Shown piece after piece: positions 1 through 8,597 of a DNA stretch of 64,000 nt; position 1 is the stretch's first letter; each line of letters opens with the position of its first letter. The position numbers were made by a program, and so were the translations under genes. Source of the stretch: UBA4644 sp964541085 (GTDB lineage: Bacteria; Bacillota; Clostridia; Oscillospirales; Butyricicoccaceae); NCBI GenBank assembly GCA_964541085.1, contig CAZIPA010000004.1, forward strand, positions 28,002-92,001, read 5' to 3'. The notes beneath the pieces were generated by a model. That model ran no database searches, was not told the origin of the DNA, and was given only the letters and a program-made list of their open reading frames with translations.

Positions 1-1
1 G

Positions 2-451
2 CAGAAGCTGTGGATCGTCGGCGATGGGCCGGAACGGGAATCGCTGAAGGAACAGGCGGCCAGACTGCAATCACCGGAAAAGGTGCACTTTACAGGCTTT
101 CAGGAAAATCCCTATCCGTATATGCTCCATGGGGATATTTTGGTTTGTCCTTCGCATTATGAAGGCTTTAGCACCTTTGTTACCGAGGGATTGATCTTGG
201 GAAAGCCCATCGTCACGACAGAGTGCTCCGGAATGCGGGAACTTCTGGGTGACAGCCAGTACGGCCTGATTACTGCCAACGAGGACGAGGCGTTTTATCA
301 GGGCCTGCGGCGGATGCTGACCGAGCCCGGCCTGCTGGAACATTATCGGGAAATGGCCGGTGTGCGGGGAAAGGACTTCCGCCAGCAGACACTGGTGCAG
401 GCAACGGAGGCGTTTCTGGAAAACACTTGGAAAGCCAGATGGGGGAAATAG
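2..451 (+). CDS. Glycosyltransferase family 4, 3' part only
   Basis: The reading frame is open from the window edge, so the N-terminal half is missing; 149 codons are visible. The segment starts in the donor-binding Rossmann domain of a GT-B glycosyltransferase (VGDGPERESL) and contains the GT4 signature region HYEGFSTFVTEGLILGKPIV, in which the EGF..(x7)E pattern binds the nucleotide-sugar phosphate. It should transfer a sugar from an NDP-sugar to the growing surface glycan on the cytoplasmic membrane face. The stop is one base from the next start, so it belongs to the same operon as the following polymer genes. Family call is firm; sugar specificity cannot be read from the sequence. Confidence 0.9.
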   Translation, partial: QKLWIVGDGPERESLKEQAARLQSPEKVHFTGFQENPYPYMLHGDILVCPSHYEGFSTFVTEGLILGKPIVTTECSGMRELLGDSQYGLITANEDEAFYQGLRRMLTEPGLLEHYREMAGVRGKDFRQQTLVQATEAFLENTWKARWGK

Positions 452-452
452 C

Positions 453-1568
453 GTGGGTATCAAAGTTTACTACTACATGGTGGCGGCAGTGCTGCTGTTT
501 GCGCTGCTGTTGCCGCAGCGGGGCCCGAACAAAAAGTGGTATGTCATTTTTATGGCGGCGCTGCATACCTTTGTCTGCGGCTGGCGCTATATGTATCTGA
601 CCGGCGATTTGATCAAATATGCCGGATTCTATCTGCGAAAATATCCCAGCAATGGCTGGTTCAGTGAAACCGTCTTTGACAGCGGCAGAAACTTTGGCTT
701 TGCCTGGATTTCCAAATTTCTGTCGCAGATATCAGATGGTGATTTCCAACTGCTGCTGGTTTTTATCGCCATTGTTACAGAGGTTGCGCTGGCGATTATT
801 ATCTATCGGTATTCTCCGGCACCGTGGCTCAGTTTTCTTCTGTGGGACTGCTTCTGCTTTTACATTTTTGGCTTCAGTGCTATCAAGCAGGCCCTTGCAA
901 TGGGCGTTCTGATGCTGGCATTTGTGGGCATCATGGAAGAGAAGCCTCGAAAATTTTTCATATACACACTGCTGGCCGGCTGCATTCATACTCCGGCGCT
1001 GATTTTCCTGCCGGCATATTGGATTGCGAAAAATCGGCTGAGCGGAAAAAAGATCCTGTTTTACGGAATTGCGGCGGCGCTGATCGTTGCCTTCCGAAAT
1101 TCCATCGTGACTTTTGTCAGTCAGTTCTATTATGACGAAACGGATTTTGCGGTGAACGATCATTTGGGCGGACGATTCATGATGATCGCGGCGCTGCTGC
1201 TGGCGGGCCTGATTCTGCGGGGATTCCGGGGAAAGTATTTCTCCAAGCTGTTCAATCTGATGGTTGTGGCGGCAGTTTTGCAGATGTTCTCCGGCTTTGA
1301 CAATATCTTTACACGACTGACGGACTACTATTTCCAGTTTGTGGTCTTGTATCTGCCCATGATGTTCTATCCGGAGCGGGATGAGGTGCTGGAGGGCGCA
1401 CCCAGGTCGTGGCGGATACGGCTGAACCCGCAGCAGCGAGCGGCGGCTCTTCTGTGCGTGATCGGGCTGGCGATCCTGTTTTATTACAGTACCAACCTGA
1501 GCCATACCATCGAATATGAGGTGGACAATTACCTGAATTACCGCTTCTGCTGGGAGGTGCGTCCATGA
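453..1568 (+). CDS. EpsG family membrane protein (probable polysaccharide polymerase-like)
   Basis: A 371-aa hydrophobic protein with about ten predicted membrane segments. It resembles the EpsG family, Wzy-like proteins of exopolysaccharide loci thought to polymerise repeat units (family knowledge). The GTG at 453 is chosen because the longer open frame to 360 would overlap 90 bases of the upstream GT4 gene and would begin with a non-hydrophobic stretch. Typical features seen are a YYYMVAAVLLFALLLPQ first helix and an RYMYLTGDL segment resembling the GTDY region of EpsG. Its stop overlaps the next start as ATGA. No Wzx flippase is present; export is by the ABC pair downstream, an unusual partner for a Wzy-like protein. 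Confidence 0.75.
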   Translation: MGIKVYYYMVAAVLLFALLLPQRGPNKKWYVIFMAALHTFVCGWRYMYLTGDLIKYAGFYLRKYPSNGWFSETVFDSGRNFGFAWISKFLSQISDGDFQLLLVFIAIVTEVALAIIIYRYSPAPWLSFLLWDCFCFYIFGFSAIKQALAMGVLMLAFVGIMEEKPRKFFIYTLLAGCIHTPALIFLPAYWIAKNRLSGKKILFYGIAAALIVAFRNSIVTFVSQFYYDETDFAVNDHLGGRFMMIAALLLAGLILRGFRGKYFSKLFNLMVVAAVLQMFSGFDNIFTRLTDYYFQFVVLYLPMMFYPERDEVLEGAPRSWRIRLNPQQRAAALLCVIGLAILFYYSTNLSHTIEYEVDNYLNYRFCWEVRP

Positions 1569-2620
1569 CTTTCACCATCATCATCCCGGCTTATAACTGC
1601 GAAAAGACCCTTGCCGCAACGGTGGACAGTGTGCGGGCGGCGGGCCTGTGGGATTATGAAATCATTCTGGTGGACGACGGTTCGCGGGATGGGACGGGCC
1701 CGCTGTGTGACGCACTGAGCAGGCAATATGCCGAGATTCGCTGCATCCATCAGCAGAACGCCGGTGTTTCCGCCGCCAGAAATCGCGGCATCGAGGAGGC
1801 CCGGGGCGAATATCTCTGGTTCGTGGATGCGGACGACAGGGTAGAAAAGCTGGATGCGGAGGCAGTTCGGCAGGCAATTTTGAGCGGCGTTGACTGTATC
1901 CTGTTTGGTATGCAGTTTCTGTATTTGCGGAAAGGAAAGACGGTGATGCAGGAAACGCTGTCCTGCGGTAGCCCTGTGATGCTGACACGGGAATGCATGG
2001 GCTCACAATTCAAAACACTGTTTGAAAAGAATTATTTCACGGCAATATGGAACAAATTGATTCGAAAAGCTGTTCTTACGGAAAATAACCTGTATTTTGA
2101 TTGCGGCCTGATTAACTATGAAGATCTTCATTTTTCCGTTTTGCTGATGTCCTGCTGCAAAAGTGCGATAGCGCTGCCGGAAAGCTGTTACCGCTATATC
2201 AATACTTTTGGACAGGATCGGACGGTGGAACGACTTCAAAGAATTTCGGATGTGATTGCTTATACCGATAAAGTTGTTTCGCCGCTCTATGCGCTGAATC
2301 GGCAGCTGACCCAAGGGGGATATCCGGCCATTCATGGCTTGGACGAAATTGCACTGCGCCTTTATGTGGAGGCCGTGTATTTCAAATTGAAAACCTCGAA
2401 CAGAAGTCAGATCAAACAGCTTTGCACAGCTGTGCAGCAGAGCGAAAGCATTCAACAGAAAGCGCAGAAAAGCACACAGCTGTCTCCGACAGATCAGCGG
2501 CTGTACCGCTGGATGATGCACAATGACTATGGGAAGATACAGACCTTTATGAAATATCGCGCCATTCGCAGCGTTGGAAGCCGGATATACCGTATTACAA
2601 AAGCGTGGATAGGAGCCTGA
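1565..2620 (+). CDS. Glycosyltransferase family 2
   Basis: A 351-aa GT-A enzyme. The N-terminal domain has the nucleotide-binding start TIIIPAYNCEKTL, VDDGS at residues 36-40 and the metal-binding DADD at 88-91, within the usual order SAARNRGIEEARGEYLWFVDADD. The C-terminal 200 residues are variable and probably set acceptor choice. It should transfer a sugar from an NDP-sugar at the inner membrane face during glycan assembly. The start overlaps the upstream stop (ATGA), showing translational coupling. It is one of four complete GT2 genes in the locus, but its N-terminus differs more from the other three than they do from one another. Confidence 0.92.
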   Translation: MTFTIIIPAYNCEKTLAATVDSVRAAGLWDYEIILVDDGSRDGTGPLCDALSRQYAEIRCIHQQNAGVSAARNRGIEEARGEYLWFVDADDRVEKLDAEAVRQAILSGVDCILFGMQFLYLRKGKTVMQETLSCGSPVMLTRECMGSQFKTLFEKNYFTAIWNKLIRKAVLTENNLYFDCGLINYEDLHFSVLLMSCCKSAIALPESCYRYINTFGQDRTVERLQRISDVIAYTDKVVSPLYALNRQLTQGGYPAIHGLDEIALRLYVEAVYFKLKTSNRSQIKQLCTAVQQSESIQQKAQKSTQLSPTDQRLYRWMMHNDYGKIQTFMKYRAIRSVGSRIYRITKAWIGA

Positions 2621-2624
2621 AAAT

Positions 2625-3518
2625 ATGAAACGCAGTTTGTTGGAGCGACTGTTCTGGTCACCAAACTTTTTTACAATTGCTATACGGCACCGCAGAAAGG
2701 CAGACGCACCGATCTGGGAGCGGCTGCAATTTCAGACAGAATATACCATGCCGGCCACGCCGGATTGCTGGGCGGCAGACCCCATGCTTGCAGAAGAAAA
2801 CGGCAAAACCTATTTGTTTTATGAAGCGGTACACCACGGAAAGGGTCGGATTGAGGTTGTTCAGATTCGGGAGAATGGCTCTGTAAGCAACCCGCAAGTC
2901 GCTTTGGAGCGGGACTACCATCTTTCCTATCCGTTTGTTTTCCGTTATGAAGGAAGCTGGTATATGATTCCCGAGTCCTGTGCCATTGATGAGGTGCAGC
3001 TGTTCAAGGCTGAGCGGTTTCCTGAAAAATGGGTGTATGTTACCACCTTGCTGCGTGGCCATGCCGCAGATACAACCGTTCAGAGCATGAATGGAAAACT
3101 CCTTCTGTTGACCTTTTTACCGCAAAGTGGGAGTGAATGCGTAACGCCGGAGGCCTATTGGCTGACAATCGAGAATGAAACGGCGGAGCTTCAGCAGATT
3201 CCGTGGCCGAAGTATGACACATTGACGGTCAGAGGTGCGGGTCGCTTTTTGAATTCGAACGGAACCATGATTCGCCCGGTACAGGTGAGCCGTGAACACA
3301 GCTATGGGGATGCAGTTGCATTTTTTTCGGCACAGCTACAGGCGGATGCATATCAGGAAAAACACATTTCCGCACTGCTGCCGGAACATATCAGCGGCTG
3401 CAAATATCGGGTGGATGGATTACACACCTATGCGCTTGGCAATGATTTTGAGGTGATTGATGTCCGCTGCCAGTTACCGGATCCGACAAAAATATTGCGG
3501 AAGTTGATTGGAAAATAA
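2625..3518 (+). CDS. GINT1_N-like protein (glucosamine inositolphosphorylceramide transferase N-domain family)
   Basis: 297 aa. The segments DCWAADPML, TYLFYEA, GRIEVVQI, YPFVFRYEGSWYMIPES and DEVQLFKAERFPEKW match the beta-propeller-like N-terminal domain found in plant GINT1 and in bacterial sugar-formyltransferase or GT loci; this domain has a GH43-like blade pattern. Its exact activity is not established. In bacterial glycan clusters it is often next to glycosyltransferases, and here it sits directly before a Stealth phosphotransferase. The AGGAG at 2611-2615 lies inside the end of the previous gene, 9 nt before the ATG. No signal peptide is visible, so it is probably cytoplasmic. The family call rests on motif memory only. 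Confidence 0.65.
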   Translation: MKRSLLERLFWSPNFFTIAIRHRRKADAPIWERLQFQTEYTMPATPDCWAADPMLAEENGKTYLFYEAVHHGKGRIEVVQIRENGSVSNPQVALERDYHLSYPFVFRYEGSWYMIPESCAIDEVQLFKAERFPEKWVYVTTLLRGHAADTTVQSMNGKLLLLTFLPQSGSECVTPEAYWLTIENETAELQQIPWPKYDTLTVRGAGRFLNSNGTMIRPVQVSREHSYGDAVAFFSAQLQADAYQEKHISALLPEHISGCKYRVDGLHTYALGNDFEVIDVRCQLPDPTKILRKLIGK

Positions 3519-3574
3519 TGCGGCACGCAGTCAAAACAGTGAAATGGGAATAGAGTGTAGGGGGATTTGTTGAA

Positions 3575-4591
3575 ATGGATATTGATATCGTTGTTCTCTG
3601 GGTAGACGGGAACGATCCTGCGTGGCAGGCGGAAAAAGCAAAATATCAGGGGAAAACGCTGGATGACAGCAATTCGGCCAATCGTTTCCGGGACTGGGGC
3701 CTGCTTCCCTATTGGTTCCGTGGCGTGGAAAGGTTTGCGCCCTGGGTGCGTACCGTGCATTTTGTCACATGGGGTCACCTTCCGCCGTTCCTCAACACAG
3801 AACATCCCAAGCTGCACATTGTCCGGCATGAGGATTATTTGCCGGAAGAGTATCGCCCGACCTTCAACGCAAACACACTGGAGATGAATCTGCACCGAAT
3901 CCCGGGACTGGCGGAGCGTTTCATCTATTTCAATGACGATATGTTCCTGCTGCGACCCATGCCGGAAGCCTCTTTCTTCCGAGGAGGACTGCCCTGCACC
4001 TATGGAGCGGAGGTGCCTTTTGCGGTGACAGGTGAAGCTGGAATTTGGCAGCACCTGATTCTGAACGATATGCGGACGATCAACACGCATTTTCGCAAGC
4101 GGGAGCAGGTGCAAAAGAACGCACACAAATATCGCAGTAGCATTTACGGTATCAAAACCAATATCCGCACTGCTGCGGCAGAGTGGTTGTTCCCGGAAAA
4201 TTTTCTTGGGTTTAAGAATCTTCATGCTCCGGCAGCATTTACAAAACATACATTTGCTGAAATCTGGAAGAATGAGCCTGTGCTCCTTCATGAAACTTCA
4301 AAACACCGCTTCCGCAGTACAGAGGATGTGAATCAATGGCTCTGCCTTTGGTGGCAGGTGGCCAGCGGTCAGTTCGCACCGTTCAATACAGATAATCTGG
4401 TGGAGGGAATTGAAGAAGATACGGTGAATGGACTTTGCCGGGCAATCGTAAATCAGGAGCACGATATGATTTGCCTCAATGATCCTTCTGATGATATTGC
4501 ATTTGATTTGCTGGCAGAAAAGATCAAAGCCGCCTTTGAAACCATCCTGCCAGAGAAGAGCAGCTTTGAGAGGAGTGCGAAAGAAACATGA
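3575..4591 (+). CDS. Stealth family capsular polysaccharide phosphotransferase
   Basis: 338 aa. The first strand IDIVVLWVDGNDPAW is the CR1 signature of Stealth proteins. The following segments NRFRDWGLLPYWFRGVERF, VHFVTWGHLPPFL, TLEMNLHRIPGL and FIYFNDDMFLLRPM form the CR2 core. Known family members (human GNPTAB, CpsY, SacB/LcbA of meningococci) transfer hexose-1-phosphate from a nucleotide-sugar and so build phosphodiester-linked polymers. This points to a phosphate-bridged glycan. The ATG at 3575 follows a GGGGG stretch at 3560-3564, and a 56-bp gap separates it from the upstream gene. The stop overlaps the following acyltransferase start (ATGA). Confidence 0.9.
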   Translation: MDIDIVVLWVDGNDPAWQAEKAKYQGKTLDDSNSANRFRDWGLLPYWFRGVERFAPWVRTVHFVTWGHLPPFLNTEHPKLHIVRHEDYLPEEYRPTFNANTLEMNLHRIPGLAERFIYFNDDMFLLRPMPEASFFRGGLPCTYGAEVPFAVTGEAGIWQHLILNDMRTINTHFRKREQVQKNAHKYRSSIYGIKTNIRTAAAEWLFPENFLGFKNLHAPAAFTKHTFAEIWKNEPVLLHETSKHRFRSTEDVNQWLCLWWQVASGQFAPFNTDNLVEGIEEDTVNGLCRAIVNQEHDMICLNDPSDDIAFDLLAEKIKAAFETILPEKSSFERSAKET

Positions 4592-5562
4592 AAGAGCGCC
4601 TTGATTATATTGACTGGGCAAAGGGAATCCTGATTATCCTTGCGGTAATTGGACATATATGGCAGGCTGGATCTGTTCATAATTATATCTATGCGTTTCA
4701 TATGCCTGCGTTTTTCGTAATCAGTGGTATGCTGATGCGGTATACCAAAGCCTATGAAAAACGATATTTCAGTTTTTTGATAGATAAAAGCTATGCTTTT
4801 GGAGTCCCGTTTCTCTTTTTTGAAGCGCTGGGCGTTCTGACAGATATTATTCGTCATGGTGTAACTCTGAATATCAAAGGCTATACTTTCAATACCGTAT
4901 CTCTGCTATACAATGATAAAAATATGTGGTTTATCGTTGCGCTGTTTTTGATTGAAGCTATTTTCTGTGCGGCTAAAAAACTTTTGAAAAATGATTGGGC
5001 AGTTGGCACATTCTGTTTGGTGATGGTTGCACTGTATTTTGTATTTCCGCAAAGTAAAAGCTCCTATGTGCAGACGATAAAACAGTGTATGCATTATATG
5101 CTGTTCTTTGCAGCGGGGTTTTATGCAAAGCCGCTGTTTGAAAAAAGAAGCAAGCTTTGTACAGGAGTTGCAGTGCTGATTCCGGTGATTGTATCCGCAA
5201 TCTTTGGAAAATCACAGGCCATGACGCGTTCACTCGAAAGCACAGCATTTGTTATCAGCGGCTTTGCCGGAACTTATGCGGTGCTGCAGCTGGGAAAATA
5301 TGCGGTAACGAAAGAGTACTCACGGCTTGTGAAAGCGGCTGGGCGAAACAGTATGACGATTTATGGTACGCACCATATTATTTATGCGGCGGTTGGGGCG
5401 ATACTGGGCATTACAGATTATGCTACAACACCAATTTGGGCAGGACTTATCATGCTTTTCGTGGTACTGGCTGCCGAACCGCCGATTATCTATGCAATAA
5501 ATCGATGGCTGCCGTTTTTGGTGGGAAAGCGTTATAAAAAGCAGCCAAAAGCACAAGCGTGA
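4588..5562 (+). CDS. Acyltransferase 3 family membrane protein (glycan O-acetyltransferase)
   Basis: 324 aa with about ten membrane helices. The N-terminus RLDYIDWAKGILIILAVIGH carries the invariant DxxKG...H pattern of acyltransferase 3/OafA-like enzymes; the histidine in VIGH and the RYT segment after helix 2 are the expected functional positions. Such proteins move acetyl groups across the membrane onto sugars. In this operon it would O-acetylate the exported glycan or a precursor. The gene is visibly more AT-rich than the flanking core genes, consistent with horizontal origin of the locus. The upstream stop overlaps its start (ATGA). Confidence 0.88.
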   Translation: MKERLDYIDWAKGILIILAVIGHIWQAGSVHNYIYAFHMPAFFVISGMLMRYTKAYEKRYFSFLIDKSYAFGVPFLFFEALGVLTDIIRHGVTLNIKGYTFNTVSLLYNDKNMWFIVALFLIEAIFCAAKKLLKNDWAVGTFCLVMVALYFVFPQSKSSYVQTIKQCMHYMLFFAAGFYAKPLFEKRSKLCTGVAVLIPVIVSAIFGKSQAMTRSLESTAFVISGFAGTYAVLQLGKYAVTKEYSRLVKAAGRNSMTIYGTHHIIYAAVGAILGITDYATTPIWAGLIMLFVVLAAEPPIIYAINRWLPFLVGKRYKKQPKAQA

Positions 5563-5576
5563 AAGGAGCACCACAT

Positions 5577-6596
5577 ATGGGCATTCGTGGTTTTCTGAAA
5601 AAGCATCTGCCTTCTTATCGGACAGAGCGCCGCATGATGGAAGAGATGGAAAAGCTTCGCAGAGATCTGCGGGAAATGAGCAAAAAAAATGAGCTGCTCT
5701 TCTGGAACGCACAGATGCAGCCGGGAGAGACCATGCAGCAGACAAAGGAACGGGTCTATCTGAATATGCCCAAGGCTACCGGCCGCCTGAGAAATATCCA
5801 GCTTGCAGAAAACCATATTTTGCAGCGTGTGAAACGGATATGTGATGAGAACGGCCTGCATGTGTTTCTAGTGGGCGGAACGCTGCTGGGTGCGGTGCGT
5901 CATCATGGTTTTATCCCTTGGGATAACGATATTGATGTGGGCATGATGAAGGCAGATTATCTGAAATTGCGGGAGCTGTTGGAAACAGACACCGAGCTTC
6001 GGGCGGAATACTGCTATAATTATGCAGCAGGTTTGCGTATGTCCAAAATTAAATATCGAGGAACGGATGTATTCTGGATTGATATTCTGGTGTTTGATTA
6101 TATTGATGTGCGGCCGGATGAGGTTGCGGCGGTCTGGCCAAAAACACAACAGGCTAACCGAGAATATGGAAAGAAGATACAGGAGCTCGCAGCAGAGCAT
6201 ATGAGCGAAAGTCATTGCCGCCCCGTGGAGAACCATGTGCTGGACAATGCGCTGGAAACTTTTGAATCTACATTGCTGGAAAAGCTCCCCCGGTTTGGAA
6301 GCGGCGAGTATTTTTGTGAACCCATTGATTGCCCTTATTGGAGTCGAGATCCGCGTGGCATTATGAAGGTAAGCGAATTTTTTCCGCTGGCCGTGGATGC
6401 GGTGGAATTTGAAGGGAAGAAGTATGAGGCTTGGAAAAACTACCAGTATGCATTGGAGCTGGCATATGGAGACATTTGGACATTGCCGTTTTCTGTGAGC
6501 GAGCCGCATACGACCGAATTTGATGTGGGTTTTTCGGAGGGCATTGCTTATTTGAAGCAAGCGGGAATTATTCCTGGGGAGGATGACGAGGCGTAA
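5577..6596 (+). CDS. LicD family phosphotransferase
   Basis: 339 aa. The core LVGGTLLGAVRHHGFIPW followed by DNDIDV is the LicD signature: GG[TS]LLGAxRHxGFIPWDDDID with metal-binding acidic residues, a nucleotidyltransferase-fold enzyme that transfers phosphocholine or another phospho-substituent from a CDP donor onto surface sugars. The ATG at 5577 is preferred over an in-frame GTG at 5559 because AAGGAG (5563-5568) sits 8 nt before it. A charged, coiled N-terminal 45 residues precede the domain. A nucleotidyltransferase that could supply the CDP donor lies two genes downstream (7222). The donor identity is not known. Confidence 0.9.
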   Translation: MGIRGFLKKHLPSYRTERRMMEEMEKLRRDLREMSKKNELLFWNAQMQPGETMQQTKERVYLNMPKATGRLRNIQLAENHILQRVKRICDENGLHVFLVGGTLLGAVRHHGFIPWDNDIDVGMMKADYLKLRELLETDTELRAEYCYNYAAGLRMSKIKYRGTDVFWIDILVFDYIDVRPDEVAAVWPKTQQANREYGKKIQELAAEHMSESHCRPVENHVLDNALETFESTLLEKLPRFGSGEYFCEPIDCPYWSRDPRGIMKVSEFFPLAVDAVEFEGKKYEAWKNYQYALELAYGDIWTLPFSVSEPHTTEFDVGFSEGIAYLKQAGIIPGEDDEA

Positions 6597-7207
6597 TGAA
6601 CAACCGGGTATTTTTATTTGATCTGGATGCAACCGTTACCAGAACGGAGATTCTGCCGGCATTGGCAGAACAGGTTGGATTGCTGACGGAGATGCAGGAA
6701 ATGACCGAGAAGACCATGCGTGGTGAGATTCCTTTTCAGAGCAGCTTTCTGGCCCGGGTTGAAATGCTGAAGCCGATACCGGTCAGCCGTGTGGCAGAGA
6801 TTGTTGAACAGACACCTTTGAATGAAGAGCTGGTGAAATTCATTCGGACACATAAGGAACGATGTTATATCGTTACAGGCAATATTGATGTGTGGATCGA
6901 AAAGCTGATGCGGAAAATAGGTCTGCCGATGTCGCACTGCTATTGTTCCACGGTCAGCGTGGAAGGCGACTTTATTGCTTCCGTGAACAGTGTTGTGGAC
7001 AAGGAGAAAATCGTCAAGCAGTTTGTGGTGCCTGTGGTAGCGGTGGGGGACGGTAGCAATGATGCCGAGATGATTCGGCTGGCGGAGGTCGGCATCGGAT
7101 ACGGCGGAGTTCGGCCGGTGGCATATTCTCTGATGTGCAATGCCACACATGTGATCTGCGATGAACACAGGCTTTGTGCATTTTTGCATACGCTTTGTGG
7201 TGATTAA
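6596..7207 (+). CDS. HAD-superfamily phosphatase (HAD-IB, SerB-like)
   Basis: 203 aa, a complete HAD fold. Motif I is FDLDATVT with the nucleophile Asp9 and acid/base Asp11; motif II Thr lies in YIVTGN; the Lys is in VDKEKIVKQF; motif IV is VGDGSNDAEMI. The arrangement is closest to phosphoserine-phosphatase-type HAD-IB enzymes. Ala12 replaces the Gly usual in DxDGT. It would remove phosphate from a small metabolite. Its start overlaps the upstream TAA by one base, and the gene is followed at once by a nucleotidyltransferase and a racemase. This suggests a dedicated route to an activated decoration precursor rather than general serine synthesis. Confidence 0.85.
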   Translation: MNNRVFLFDLDATVTRTEILPALAEQVGLLTEMQEMTEKTMRGEIPFQSSFLARVEMLKPIPVSRVAEIVEQTPLNEELVKFIRTHKERCYIVTGNIDVWIEKLMRKIGLPMSHCYCSTVSVEGDFIASVNSVVDKEKIVKQFVVPVVAVGDGSNDAEMIRLAEVGIGYGGVRPVAYSLMCNATHVICDEHRLCAFLHTLCGD

Positions 7208-7221
7208 GGAGAAGGGACACT

Positions 7222-7872
7222 ATGAAAAATAATGTTTCCATTGTAATCAGCTGCGCAGGTATGGGCACTCGGCTGGGATTGGGGTGCACCAAAGCGTTGG
7301 TGGAGATCGAGGGAAAAACGCTGATTGAGCGGCAGCTGGAGATTCTGAAAGACTACGATGATATTCGTGTGGTGGTGGGCTATCAGGCAGAGCAGGTGAT
7401 TGATGTGGTAAACGCAATCCGGAAGGATGTTCTGTTCGTATTTAATCATGATTACCGCAACACGGGGACGGGGGCCAGTTTTACGCTGGGTGCGAAGTAT
7501 GCCCGGGAATATGTTGTGGCACTGGATGGCGACCTGCTGGTTCATTCGGATGATCTGCTTGCCGGGATAGAGTATGACGGAAGCTGCGTTGGCGGAACAA
7601 CTCCTTCTACGGATAATCCATGGGTTATGCCGACGGAAATGGTGAATGGGGTTAAAATGGTCACCGGCTTTTCGCAGGAAACTGGACAATTTGAGTGGAC
7701 GGGCTTTGCAAAGGTGCGCACGGATCAGCTGAAACCGGGAAAGCGTCATGTGTTTCATCTGATTGAGCCTATGCTTCCGTTGCCAATGATTTATTTACGA
7801 ACAAAGGAAATTGACACGATTGACGATTATGAACGAGCCGTGCAGTGGATCAGGCATGGATATGAGGATTGA
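7222..7872 (+). CDS. Nucleotidyltransferase (LicC/MobA-like NTP transferase)
   Basis: 216 aa. The N-terminal loop SCAGMGTRLGLGCTKALVEI is the NTP-binding signature (GxGTRxxxxxxKxL), and LDGDLL around residue 100 supplies the metal-binding aspartates. Length and layout match single-domain sugar-1-phosphate or phosphocholine cytidylyltransferases such as LicC. It probably makes a CDP- or other NDP-linked donor for the LicD protein encoded two genes upstream. A strong AAGGAG lies before the ATG. The substrate cannot be assigned from sequence alone. Confidence 0.85.
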   Translation: MKNNVSIVISCAGMGTRLGLGCTKALVEIEGKTLIERQLEILKDYDDIRVVVGYQAEQVIDVVNAIRKDVLFVFNHDYRNTGTGASFTLGAKYAREYVVALDGDLLVHSDDLLAGIEYDGSCVGGTTPSTDNPWVMPTEMVNGVKMVTGFSQETGQFEWTGFAKVRTDQLKPGKRHVFHLIEPMLPLPMIYLRTKEIDTIDDYERAVQWIRHGYED

Positions 7873-7874
7873 GT

Positions 7875-8579
7875 ATGTATAAGGATGTAATCGGGGTTCT
7901 TGGCGGCATGGGCTCCTATGCAACGCTGCACTTTTTTCAGGAGCTGCTGGATGCGTTCCCCGCACAAAAGGAGTGGGATCGTCCCAGAATCATAATTGAT
8001 AATCGCTGCACCATGCCGAGTCGTGTGCTGGCTGTTCTTGAGGGCGTAAAATATGAACAGCTTGTGGAAGAATTGTGTGATTCTGTCAACGCACTGCTTT
8101 GCGCCGGTGCAACAAAGCTGATTTTAGCTTGCAACACATCGCATTGCTTTTTGCCGGACATTTATCGGAATGTCCCCAAGGCTCGGGGAAAAATCATAAG
8201 TATTATAGATGCCTGCTGTGCGGAAATTGTTGCTGCCGGAGAGAAAAAGGTTTCGCTGATTGCATCAGAAGGAACAATCCAGTCGGGCGTTTTCCACAAG
8301 GCACTTCAGCCATATGATATTGCGGTTGCGGTTCCTGTGGCGGAGCAGTATCTGAAGCAGCGGGAGCTGATAGAGTCCGTAAAGCAGAATCATATCACGC
8401 AGAAAACGCTGGATGATTTTGCGGCGTTAGTGCACTCTTTTTCCGGTGATGCGCTGATATTGGGTTGCACTGAATTCCCGGTGTTGTTTTCGCAGCTTCC
8501 CAAGGATGCGTTGAACGGAATCCGGGTGTATGATCCGCTGAAAAGTGCTGTTCGCATTCTCCAGACAGAGTGCCGGTAA
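7875..8579 (+). CDS. Aspartate/glutamate racemase family protein
   Basis: 234 aa. It begins IGVLGGMGSYAT, the GGMG loop of the Asp/Glu racemase family, and has both catalytic cysteines in their usual contexts: LACNTSHCF and LGCTEFP. Family members interconvert L- and D-Asp or Glu without cofactor by a two-cysteine mechanism. The ATG at 7875 is preferred over TTG 7869 because GAGG (7864-7867) lies 7 nt upstream. Its place in a glycan locus suggests a D-amino-acid substituent on the polymer, but a second, catabolic or unrelated substrate is possible because this family is broad. Confidence 0.85.
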   Translation: MYKDVIGVLGGMGSYATLHFFQELLDAFPAQKEWDRPRIIIDNRCTMPSRVLAVLEGVKYEQLVEELCDSVNALLCAGATKLILACNTSHCFLPDIYRNVPKARGKIISIIDACCAEIVAAGEKKVSLIASEGTIQSGVFHKALQPYDIAVAVPVAEQYLKQRELIESVKQNHITQKTLDDFAALVHSFSGDALILGCTEFPVLFSQLPKDALNGIRVYDPLKSAVRILQTECR

Positions 8580-8597
8580 AGCTTGGGAGGGCCTGTT

